From contig NZ_CAJPNR010000029.1 of assembly GCF_905372115.1 (NCBI RefSeq), positions 1 to 24,272 on the forward strand: 24,272 nucleotides of DNA, given 5' to 3'. Positions 8,429-15,630 of the stretch are shown piece after piece. This stretch comes from an uncultured Streptococcus sp. (GTDB lineage: Bacteria > Bacillota > Bacilli > Lactobacillales > Streptococcaceae). The notes beneath the pieces were generated by a model. That model saw only the letters and a list, made by a program, of their open reading frames with translations, was not told where the DNA came from and ran no database searches. Both the position numbers and the translations under genes were made by a program. The first letter of the stretch is position 1, and the number at the start of each line of letters is the position of its first letter.

Positions 8429-9676
8429 ATGAAAAAAAAGATATTATTCATTTCGCCGACGGGAACGCTGGATAATGGAGCTGAAATCTCTATTGTCAAT
8501 TTGATGGAATACTTGGTCCAGACAGGCCATCAGGTTATCAATGCGATTCCGGATTATCATGTAGCTGTTCAGCAGGACTATATATCCAGCTTGGCAGCCT
8601 TGGGTATTGAGGCTATAGCCTTGCCGGCAGTTAAATGGTGGTGGGAGGACGCGCCTGGTGGCCTGCCAGGTAGTCCTGAGTCTAGAGCTCGGTCTTATCA
8701 GGATAATACCTCAGCGCTCAGAAAGATACTAACGGAGCGAAAGATTGATTTGGTTATTACCAATACGGTCAATATGTTTCAAGGTGCAGTGGCAGCGGCC
8801 TGCGAGAATGTTCCGCATTTCTGGCTGATTCATGAATTTCCTGACGGAGAGTTTGGCTACTATAAGGAAAAGCTAGATTTTATCAGTGATTATTCGCAGG
8901 AAATATTTGCAGTTAGAGGTGCCTTGCAGAGACAGCTGCAGGAGCTGCTGCCAGACAGAAAAGTCTTGTCTTTTGCTCCTTTTACGAAAATTCAGCCTAC
9001 TGATACAGAAGAAAAGGATGGAGCCGAAAGGCGTATTGTGTCAGTTGGACGCTTGACAGAGCGTAAGAATCAATTAGAATTGATAAAAGCCTATGACCAG
9101 TTATCTCAGCCAAAACCGGCCTTGGTTTTTATCGGTGCCTGGGATGAGGAGTACAAAAAAAGATGCGATACCTATATCTCCGAACATCAGGTCAAAAATA
9201 TTAGCTTCTTGGGACACAAGGACAATCCTTGGGCAGAGGTGACGGAAGCAGATCTTGCGGTATTTCCGTCTGCGATGGAAACCTTTGGTTTAGTCTATAT
9301 TGAAGCGATTATGAATGGCCTTCCGACCATTTTGTCGGACAATCCTGGTCATCTATCCGCCTATGAAATCTTTGAAGAAGGTCAGCTGTATTCATCTGGC
9401 AATATCGAGGAGTTGGCTGATAAGATAAACATTGCCTTGGAAAACTTTGAGGGATTAAAAGACCAGTCGGTGGCCAATCTAGGCAAGATTCAAGAGCGCT
9501 ACACAGTTCAGAGTGTTTACCAAAACTTATTGGATAAGATTGAAAACACTGAAATGTACAAGGCTAACTCCTTGCGCCATGTCAAATGCTTATTGGATAC
9601 AAATTTACCTTCTCAACCAGCCAGCTCTTTCTTACGTAAAGTGAAAAATAAGCTGTTTTCTGGTAGAAGAGGTTAA
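8429..9676 (+). CDS. GT4 family glycosyltransferase
   Basis: A 415-residue GT-B fold, retaining transferase. The N-terminal half has a glycine-rich start (GTLDNGAEISIVNLMEYL) and a DLVITNT strand. The C-terminal half carries the conserved SVGRLTERKNQLELIKAY near 203, VFIGAWDEEY, FLGHKDNP and the EX7E catalytic signature in SAMETFGLVYIEA, with E284 and E292. It lies 3 bases after the DUF2142 gene, with AGGATA before its ATG, and ends the first operon: a strong terminator follows 6 bases after the stop. The donor is unknown. It probably works on the same polysaccharide as its neighbours. The N-terminal third shows a tryptophan-rich insert (WWWED) that is not part of the usual family core. Confidence 0.85.
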   Translation: MKKKILFISPTGTLDNGAEISIVNLMEYLVQTGHQVINAIPDYHVAVQQDYISSLAALGIEAIALPAVKWWWEDAPGGLPGSPESRARSYQDNTSALRKILTERKIDLVITNTVNMFQGAVAAACENVPHFWLIHEFPDGEFGYYKEKLDFISDYSQEIFAVRGALQRQLQELLPDRKVLSFAPFTKIQPTDTEEKDGAERRIVSVGRLTERKNQLELIKAYDQLSQPKPALVFIGAWDEEYKKRCDTYISEHQVKNISFLGHKDNPWAEVTEADLAVFPSAMETFGLVYIEAIMNGLPTILSDNPGHLSAYEIFEEGQLYSSGNIEELADKINIALENFEGLKDQSVANLGKIQERYTVQSVYQNLLDKIENTEMYKANSLRHVKCLLDTNLPSQPASSFLRKVKNKLFSGRRG

Positions 9677-9682
9677 AGAAAG

Positions 9683-9724
9683 AAAAGGACAAGTTCAGCC
9701 GCGGCTCTACCTGTCCTTTTTGTA
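9683..9724 (+). terminator. Intrinsic terminator after the first glycosyltransferase operon
   Basis: AAAAGGACA at 9683-9691 pairs with TGTCCTTTT at 9712-9720, followed by another T. The loop itself holds a perfect 10-base palindrome, AGCCGCGGCT (9696-9705), which can form an inner hairpin. It lies 6 bases after the GT4 stop codon and just before a strong promoter, so it separates two transcription units. Confidence 0.85.
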
Positions 9725-9725
9725 T

Positions 9726-9754
9726 TATACAAACACACTAGAAAGTGGTATAAT
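9726..9754 (+). promoter_or_regulatory. Promoter of the rgpA operon
   Basis: A -35 like TATACA (9726-9731), a 17-base spacer and a perfect TATAAT (9749-9754) preceded by TGG, an extended -10. The predicted start is near 9761, giving a leader of about 29 bases that ends in the GAGGG ribosome site of rgpA. Confidence 0.8.
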
Positions 9755-9789
9755 AGAATGGATTGTAAAATCTTGAATTGAGGGAAATC

Positions 9790-10938
9790 ATGAAACATGT
9801 CTTCATCATCGGGAGTCGGGGACTTCCTGCCAAATATGGAGGATTTGAAACTTTTGTCGAAAAATTGACAGAGCATCAAATCTCTTCTCACATCCAATAT
9901 CATGTGGCTTGCTTATCAGATGATGAAGCTTTTCATCATTTTGATTACAAGGGGGTAGACTGCTTTACAGTCAAGCCAGCAAAGCTTGGCCCTGCCCGTG
10001 TAATTGCCTATGATATGATGGCTGTCTCCTACGCCCTCAAGTTTGCTAAGAAAGAGCAGATTGAGCAGCCAATTTTTTACATTCTTGGAAATACGATTGG
10101 TGCTTTTATCTTTCCCTTTGCTCGTCGTATCCATCAGGCAGGCGGTCAATTTTTTATCAATCCTGACGGGTTGGAGTGGAAGCGGGCCAAGTGGTCTAAG
10201 CCAGTCCAAGCCTATCTCAAGTATTCTGAGAAGGTCATGACCAAGCATGCAGACTTGGTTATTGCGGACAATCAAGGCATCGAAAGCTATATTCAAAAAG
10301 CTTATCCTTGGTCTAAAACGACCTGTATCGCTTATGGAACCGACATTTATCTGTCCAATCTGACGGAAAACGAAGGCAAGGTCAGGGTCTTCTTTGAAAA
10401 GTGGGCCAGTAAGGAAAAAGACTATTACCTCATTGTCGGACGCTTCGTTCCTGAAAACAACTATGAAACCATCATTCAAGAATTCATGAATTCCAAAACC
10501 CAACGTGACTTGCTGATTATCTGCAATCATGAGGGCAATCCCTATTTTGAAGAACTCGAGCAGAAAACGGGCTTTGATCGTGATTCTCGCATTAAATTTG
10601 TTGGGACGGTCTATGATCAGAATCTGCTCAAATATATTCGTAATCATGCTTTTGCATACATACATGGACATGAGGTTGGCGGGACTAATCCGGGACTCTT
10701 GGAAGCACTGGCTCAGACAGATGCCAATCTGGTGCTAGATGTGGACTTCAATCGGAAGGTAGCAAAAGAGACGGCTCTGTACTGGCAAAAAGAATCTGGC
10801 CAGCTGGCCCAGCTGATTGACCGAGTAGATGCTCAAACAGATTTTACGGAGCTAGGTCAAGCCGCCAAAGAAAATATGAAAGAAAACTACACCTGGGAAA
10901 AAATTGTGGGTGAATACGAGGATTTATTTTTATCATGA
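9790..10938 (+). CDS. rgpA: RgpA, rhamnosyltransferase that starts the rhamnan (DUF1972/GT4)
   Basis: A 382-residue GT-B fold protein with the DUF1972 opening VFIIGSRGLPAKYGGFE. Further landmarks are LGPARVIAYDMM, INPDGLEWKRAKW, LVIADNQGIE, LIVGRFVPENNYE and HGHEVGGTNPGLLEA (E295 and E305). This closely matches S. mutans RgpA and S. pyogenes GacB, which add the first rhamnose from dTDP-L-rhamnose to GlcNAc-PP-undecaprenol on the cytoplasmic face. I chose ATG at 9790. An upstream in-frame TTG (9778) coincides with the Shine-Dalgarno sequence TTGAGGGAA and is almost surely not used. It is the first gene of an operon with its own promoter. The stop overlaps the rgpB start (ATGA), so the two are translationally coupled. 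Confidence 0.92.
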   Translation: MKHVFIIGSRGLPAKYGGFETFVEKLTEHQISSHIQYHVACLSDDEAFHHFDYKGVDCFTVKPAKLGPARVIAYDMMAVSYALKFAKKEQIEQPIFYILGNTIGAFIFPFARRIHQAGGQFFINPDGLEWKRAKWSKPVQAYLKYSEKVMTKHADLVIADNQGIESYIQKAYPWSKTTCIAYGTDIYLSNLTENEGKVRVFFEKWASKEKDYYLIVGRFVPENNYETIIQEFMNSKTQRDLLIICNHEGNPYFEELEQKTGFDRDSRIKFVGTVYDQNLLKYIRNHAFAYIHGHEVGGTNPGLLEALAQTDANLVLDVDFNRKVAKETALYWQKESGQLAQLIDRVDAQTDFTELGQAAKENMKENYTWEKIVGEYEDLFLS

Positions 10939-11870
10939 AAGTGACCATTCTTCTGTCCACCTATAATGGGGAGCAGTTTCTGTCCGAGCAGATTAAGAGT
11001 ATCCAAGAGCAGACATACAGGGATTGGCAGCTGCTGATTCGTGATGATGGCTCCACAGATGGGACGCGGGCTGTCATAGAGGATTTTTGCCGCAAGGATG
11101 ACCGCATTTCCTTTATCAATCGAGAAAATCCACAAAATCTGGGTGTCATTCAGAGTTTTCATAGCCTGCTTCAATACCAAGATTCGGATTTCTATCTCTT
11201 TAGCGACCAAGATGACGTTTGGCTGCCAGACAAGATTGCCATGCAATTGGCTGAGGCAGACAAGTATGATAGCAGTCTGCCCTTGCTGGTTTATACTGAC
11301 TTGAAGGTCGTAGATCAAGAGCTACAGGTTGTTCACGAAAGTATGATTCGCACTCAGTCAGATCATGCTAATACAGAACTAGTCCAAGAGTTGACGGAGA
11401 ATACGGTGACGGGCGGTGTTTCTATGATAAATCGCGCCTTGGCCCAACTTTGGACTGGGAAGGAAGAGCATGAACTGCTCATGCACGATTGGTATCTGGG
11501 CTTGCTGGCTGCGACTTTTGGCAATCTAGTCTATATTGACAAGCCGGGTGAGCTCTATCGCCAGCATTCGAATAATGTGCTAGGAGCTCGAACGCTCAGA
11601 AAACGCGTAAAAAACTGGGTGCGTCCCCATGTTCTTTTTGCCAAATATTGGAAATTGATAAAAGACAGTCAGACTCAGGCCAGAAATTTGCTGGTCCTAC
11701 CGTTGACTGCTGAAAATAGAGAGTTAATTGAGAACTTTGTGACCATTATGGAGGTGCCTTTTAAGGAGCGCTGGCGAAGGATTCACCAGTATGGCTACCG
11801 TAAAAACCGTACTTTTCATACGCTTGTTTTTACGAGCCTCATTCTCACAAAGTTTGCTTATAAGGAGTAA
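10935..11870 (+). CDS. rgpB: RgpB, rhamnosyltransferase (GT2)
   Basis: A 311-residue GT2 enzyme. ILLSTYNGEQFLSEQIKSIQ opens the fold, RDDGSTDGT (D37, D38) binds the nucleotide, and FSDQDDVWLPDK (D93, D94) is the metal site. ENTVTGGVSMIN, LMHDWYLGLLA and YRQHSNNVLGARTLRKR are hallmarks of RgpB as I recall it from S. mutans. RgpB/GacC extends the chain started by RgpA with rhamnose, using dTDP-L-rhamnose. It overlaps rgpA by 4 bases, and rgpC follows after 5. No membrane segment is present, so it acts as a soluble or peripheral protein at the inner face of the membrane. Confidence 0.92.
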   Translation: MKVTILLSTYNGEQFLSEQIKSIQEQTYRDWQLLIRDDGSTDGTRAVIEDFCRKDDRISFINRENPQNLGVIQSFHSLLQYQDSDFYLFSDQDDVWLPDKIAMQLAEADKYDSSLPLLVYTDLKVVDQELQVVHESMIRTQSDHANTELVQELTENTVTGGVSMINRALAQLWTGKEEHELLMHDWYLGLLAATFGNLVYIDKPGELYRQHSNNVLGARTLRKRVKNWVRPHVLFAKYWKLIKDSQTQARNLLVLPLTAENRELIENFVTIMEVPFKERWRRIHQYGYRKNRTFHTLVFTSLILTKFAYKE

Positions 11871-11875
11871 TATTC

Positions 11876-12682
11876 ATGGATTTTTTTAGTAAAAAAAATC
11901 GTATTCTTTTGAAAGAATTAATCAAGACGGATTTTAAGTTGCGTTATCAAGGGTCCTTGGTCGGCTATCTCTGGTCGATTTTGAAGCCGTTGATGATGTT
12001 TACTATCATGTATCTGGTCTTTGTCCGCTTTTTGCGCTTTGATGACGGCACACCCCACTATACAGTAGGACTCTTGCTGGGGATGGTCTTCTGGTCTTTC
12101 TTTACCGAAGCTACCAATATGGGCATGCTTTCCATCGTTTCTCGGGGAGATTTGCTGCGTAAATTGAACTTTCCAAAGCATACCATCGTCTTTTCATCAG
12201 TTCTTGGAGCAGCTATCAATTTCCTGATTAATCTGGTCGTTGTTTTCCTCTTCGCCTTGATTAATCAGGTGAAATTCGGCTTGCATACGCTGGTTATTAT
12301 TCCTCTTTTTCTGGAGGTATTGGTCTTGGCAATGGGCTGCGCCCTTATGCTGTCTTCCTTGTTTGTAAAGTATCGGGATATTGGACCGATTTGGGAAGTG
12401 GCTCTTCAGGCTGGAATGTACGCCAGCCCCATTATCTACTCTCTGAACTTCCTTTTGGATGGTAAAAAACTTTTTGTAGCTAAAATTATGATGCTCAATC
12501 CGATTGCCCAGATGTTGCAGGACATGCGCCATTTCATTGTTGATCCTGTTAATTTCAGAGGCTGGGACATCGTTAATAACAAACTAATCGCCCTCATTCC
12601 CTACTTGATTCCTTTTGTGATATTGGCTCTAGGTTTGTTCTTCTTTAATAAAAATGCTAAGAGATTTGCGGAGATTTTATAA
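11876..12682 (+). CDS. rgpC: RgpC, ABC-2 permease exporting the rhamnan
   Basis: A 268-residue membrane protein with six hydrophobic segments. The amphipathic N-terminus KTDFKLRYQGSLVGYLWSILKPL is the signature of polysaccharide ABC-2 permeases of the Wzm/TagG type. MYASPIIYSLNFLL precedes the last loop, and FFFNKNAKRFAE closes it. It pairs with RgpD to move undecaprenyl-linked polyrhamnose outward. AAGGAG at 11862-11867 is a strong ribosome site. Its TAA overlaps the rgpD ATG by one base, which fits fixed subunit stoichiometry. Confidence 0.93.
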   Translation: MDFFSKKNRILLKELIKTDFKLRYQGSLVGYLWSILKPLMMFTIMYLVFVRFLRFDDGTPHYTVGLLLGMVFWSFFTEATNMGMLSIVSRGDLLRKLNFPKHTIVFSSVLGAAINFLINLVVVFLFALINQVKFGLHTLVIIPLFLEVLVLAMGCALMLSSLFVKYRDIGPIWEVALQAGMYASPIIYSLNFLLDGKKLFVAKIMMLNPIAQMLQDMRHFIVDPVNFRGWDIVNNKLIALIPYLIPFVILALGLFFFNKNAKRFAEIL

Positions 12683-13887
12683 TGTCAAATAATATTGCAG
12701 TAAAAGTCGACCATGTAAGTAAATTCTTTCGATTGCCTACTGAGGCTACTCAGAGTTTGAGAACCAGTTTGGTCAATCGTTTTAAGGGGATTAAAGGCTA
12801 CAAAGAACAGCATGTTTTGAAAGATATTTCCTTTGAAGTTGAAAAAGGGGACTTCTACGGAATTGTCGGCCGTAATGGCTCTGGTAAGTCCACCCTCCTG
12901 AAAATTATCTCTGAGATTTATATCCCGGAGAAGGGCAAGGTGACCATCGATGGTAAGTTGGTTTCCTTTATCGAGCTGGGTGTTGGTTTCAATCCAGAAC
13001 TAACTGGCCGCGAAAATGTCTATATGAACGGTGCCATGCTGGGATTCTCAACAGAAGAAGTAGACGCCATGTACGATGATATCGTGGAGTTTGCTGAGCT
13101 AGGCGAGTTTATGAACCAAAAGCTCAAGAACTACTCCAGCGGTATGCAGGTGCGTCTGGCCTTTTCTGTGGCCATCAAGGCTCAGGGTGATATTCTGATT
13201 TTGGACGAGGTCTTGGCAGTTGGGGACGAAGCCTTTCAGCGTAAGTGTAATGACTACTTCAAAGATCGTAAGGAGTCAGGCAAGACGACCATTCTGGTGA
13301 CCCATGACATGGGAGCTGTTAAAAAGTATTGTAATAAGGCTGTCTTGATTGAAAATGGCTTGGTCAAGGCTATCGGTAATCCAGATGATGTGGCTAACCA
13401 GTACAGTCTGGACAATGCGACTGAAACAAAAGCCATGAACGAAGGATTCCAGGTTGAGAATGCAGCGGTTTCTGATTTGAAGGTTAAGCTCTTGCATTCG
13501 CCTCAGATTTCACCTGAACAAGAGATTGAATTCGAAATTTCTTATCAGGTAAATCAAGACCTTCCGACCTATGTTTCCTTTTCATTGACAGATATCGATC
13601 GAACTATCTGGCTTTACAATGATAATTCCATGGATCAGCCAACAGAAGGACCTGGACAGAAGCGTTTGACTTACAAGTGCCATGTGTCACAGATAAATAA
13701 TGCAAAGTTAAAACTGCAGGTTTCGGTACGGGATCAGGAAGAACAAATTCTAGCCTTTGCAGACTCTCAGAACAACCCAGTTATCTTAGTCAATCGTCAG
13801 GATATTAAGGATGACGATGTCTCTGCTAAGGATTCTGCTACTGGCTTAATCCAGCGTAATGGCAGTTGGAAGATTTCTCAATCATAA
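12682..13887 (+). CDS. rgpD: RgpD, ABC transporter ATPase with C-terminal Wzt-like domain
   Basis: A 401-residue ATPase that drives rhamnan export with RgpC. The nucleotide domain has Walker A GRNGSGKST near 62-70, the ELGVGFNPELTGRENVYMNG stretch typical of Wzt/TagH proteins, signature YSSGMQ near 150, Walker B ILILDEVLAVGDEAF near 172 and the H-loop VTHDMG near 207. Residues about 245-401 form an additional predicted beta-rich domain, as in Wzt proteins whose C-terminal domain binds the exported glycan. The extra domain may recognise a chain feature, but that is inference. rgpF follows after 16 bases. Confidence 0.92.
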   Translation: MSNNIAVKVDHVSKFFRLPTEATQSLRTSLVNRFKGIKGYKEQHVLKDISFEVEKGDFYGIVGRNGSGKSTLLKIISEIYIPEKGKVTIDGKLVSFIELGVGFNPELTGRENVYMNGAMLGFSTEEVDAMYDDIVEFAELGEFMNQKLKNYSSGMQVRLAFSVAIKAQGDILILDEVLAVGDEAFQRKCNDYFKDRKESGKTTILVTHDMGAVKKYCNKAVLIENGLVKAIGNPDDVANQYSLDNATETKAMNEGFQVENAAVSDLKVKLLHSPQISPEQEIEFEISYQVNQDLPTYVSFSLTDIDRTIWLYNDNSMDQPTEGPGQKRLTYKCHVSQINNAKLKLQVSVRDQEEQILAFADSQNNPVILVNRQDIKDDDVSAKDSATGLIQRNGSWKISQS

Positions 13888-13903
13888 AGAATAAGGTATT
13901 TTC

Positions 13904-15574
13904 ATGGAACGAATATTACTCTATGTTCATTTCAATAAATGCAATCATATAAGCGGTCATGTCTTCTATCAATTGGAGCAGTTAAAGCCGCTTTTTTCTA
14001 AGATTCTTTTTATTTCAAATAGTCCTTTGAACAATGAGGACAAATGCTGGCTGAGAGAAGACTTGGGAATTTCTGACTTGCTTGAGCGGGATAATCGAGG
14101 CTTTGATTTTGCAGCTTGGCGTGATGGCATGAACTGGCTGGGTTTTGACACTTTGCAGAACTCAGACTCTTTGACTCTCATGAACGACACTTGCTTTGGT
14201 CCGCTATGGGATTTAGCGCCGATTTATCAGCGCTTTGAAGAGGATTCGCAAGTCGATTTTTGGGGAATGACTAATTTTCGCAAGACCAGGTACTTTGAAG
14301 AACACCTGCAGAGCTACTTTGTCACCTTTAAGCAGTCAGTTCTCAAAGACAAGGCTTTCCGTGAATTTTGGTCTCAGGTAGAAGATTTTACTGACGTTCA
14401 AGATGTGATAGACCATTACGAGACTCAGTTTACCAAGCGCTTTGTAGAGGCAGGATTCAGATATCAAGCTCTCCTTGATACCCGTCAGGAAGAAGCAGGA
14501 GAATTGGTTCATCCAGATTTTTCATACTATAAGCCACTTAGGATTCTGGAAGCGAAGCTTCCTTTTCTAAAGGTCAAGGCTCTTACGGGCAATCCTTTTT
14601 TGGCTAGGTATTTGCTGGAAGATCTTGAAACCAACTCATCTTATCCGACTTCTCTTATTAAGGAACACCTTTTCTATCATTTTGGTCCGGACCTTCCTTG
14701 TTTACTAGAGGACAAGTATTTGTCCCAGTCAACTTCGAACTATCTTACAGACCAGCCTGTCCTCCTGCATATCCATGTGACAGATTTCCCTGTTTTTCAG
14801 CAGTATCAGGACAAGCTATTCTCTCTGTCATCTCAGTATCAGTATTTAGTGACAACAAATCAGCCAGAAGTGCTGAAACAGTTGCAGATAGCGCTGGCTC
14901 ATCTGGGCAATAAAGTTCAGCTTGTCCTAAGTCAGAAATCGCATGCCTGGCTTGCCATGCTAGAGCAGAAGGAAATTCTGCAAAACTATGCTTATATCGG
15001 CCATCTATCTACTCATCGATTGGTGGAGAATCAGGCAGTTTTTGACCAAGCTATGCGCTCTGATTTGATAAATATGATGGTGGATTCTGCGGATGCAAGT
15101 ATAGAAGCGCTAGCGCAGGAGTCTGCTGTAGGTCTGGTTATTCCGGATTTGCCGCGCCTAGTCAGAGATGGCTTGTCTGAGTCAGAACCGCCGCGTCCAA
15201 GGCTGGCTGCTGTCTGGCAGGAAGCTGATTTGCATAAGTCTTTTGACTTTATGACTACCCCTTCTCTGACGAGAGTCTATGGCGGCTTCTTATGGTTCAA
15301 ATATTCTGCTTTGGCTAGTTGGTTCCAGATGAAGAGCTTAGAAAGTTTGCCATCCTCTGATCAGGAGCTGTCTGATGTTTTAGAGTATCTATTGGTTTAT
15401 CTAGCTTGGGACAGTCATTATGATTTCAAGATTATGCCCTTATCTTCCCTCCCCCCTTTACTGGACTGGCAGAGGAAGAGGGCAGAATTGACCGAGCAAA
15501 AAGAAAAATTAAGTCAGAAAAATTTATCTCAAAAGATACGAAATCGTTTGTCCAATCTTTTAAAGAAAAAGTGA
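13904..15574 (+). CDS. rgpF: RgpF, rhamnan synthesis protein F
   Basis: A 556-residue protein of the RgpF family (PF05045 type), close to the S. mutans and GacG lengths (about 580). It begins ILLYVHFNKCNHISGHVFYQLEQL and contains RDNRGFDFAAWRDGM (62-76), LMNDTCFGPLWDL, FWGMTNF, and LQSYFVTF followed by FTKRFVEAGFRYQ. RgpF/GacG acts with RgpA and RgpB to polymerise the rhamnose backbone on the lipid carrier. The C-terminus is basic (KIRNRLSNLLKKK), suggesting contact with membrane lipid. In S. mutans rgpE, the glucosyltransferase for side chains, sits just before rgpF; no such gene is here. AAGG at 13893-13896 is the likely ribosome site. Confidence 0.92.
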   Translation: MERILLYVHFNKCNHISGHVFYQLEQLKPLFSKILFISNSPLNNEDKCWLREDLGISDLLERDNRGFDFAAWRDGMNWLGFDTLQNSDSLTLMNDTCFGPLWDLAPIYQRFEEDSQVDFWGMTNFRKTRYFEEHLQSYFVTFKQSVLKDKAFREFWSQVEDFTDVQDVIDHYETQFTKRFVEAGFRYQALLDTRQEEAGELVHPDFSYYKPLRILEAKLPFLKVKALTGNPFLARYLLEDLETNSSYPTSLIKEHLFYHFGPDLPCLLEDKYLSQSTSNYLTDQPVLLHIHVTDFPVFQQYQDKLFSLSSQYQYLVTTNQPEVLKQLQIALAHLGNKVQLVLSQKSHAWLAMLEQKEILQNYAYIGHLSTHRLVENQAVFDQAMRSDLINMMVDSADASIEALAQESAVGLVIPDLPRLVRDGLSESEPPRPRLAAVWQEADLHKSFDFMTTPSLTRVYGGFLWFKYSALASWFQMKSLESLPSSDQELSDVLEYLLVYLAWDSHYDFKIMPLSSLPPLLDWQRKRAELTEQKEKLSQKNLSQKIRNRLSNLLKKK

Positions 15575-15630
15575 GATTCTTAATTCACAAAAATCTCGCT
15601 AGAGAATATAACTATTTACCAGAAAGAAAA

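Noticed and set aside
9778..9789. TTG start giving RgpA four extra residues
   Set aside because: The TTG is the first part of the ribosome site TTGAGGGAA; ATG 9790 has ideal spacing from it.
9916..10671. Long reverse-strand open frame of 251 codons opposite rgpA
   Set aside because: It is the shadow of a well-supported gene, and the translated protein has no recognisable domain or ribosome site.
13907..13916. Competence combox-like AACGAATA at the start of rgpF
   Set aside because: It lies inside the coding sequence with a mismatch to TACGAATA, and is not placed to drive a gene.
15571..15600. GTG start of the GacH-like gene overlapping the rgpF stop, and a weak GAGATT/AATCTC hairpin
   Set aside because: ATG 15631 gives the GacH-like length and nucleophile position. 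The hairpin has 6 pairs, a long loop and no T run.
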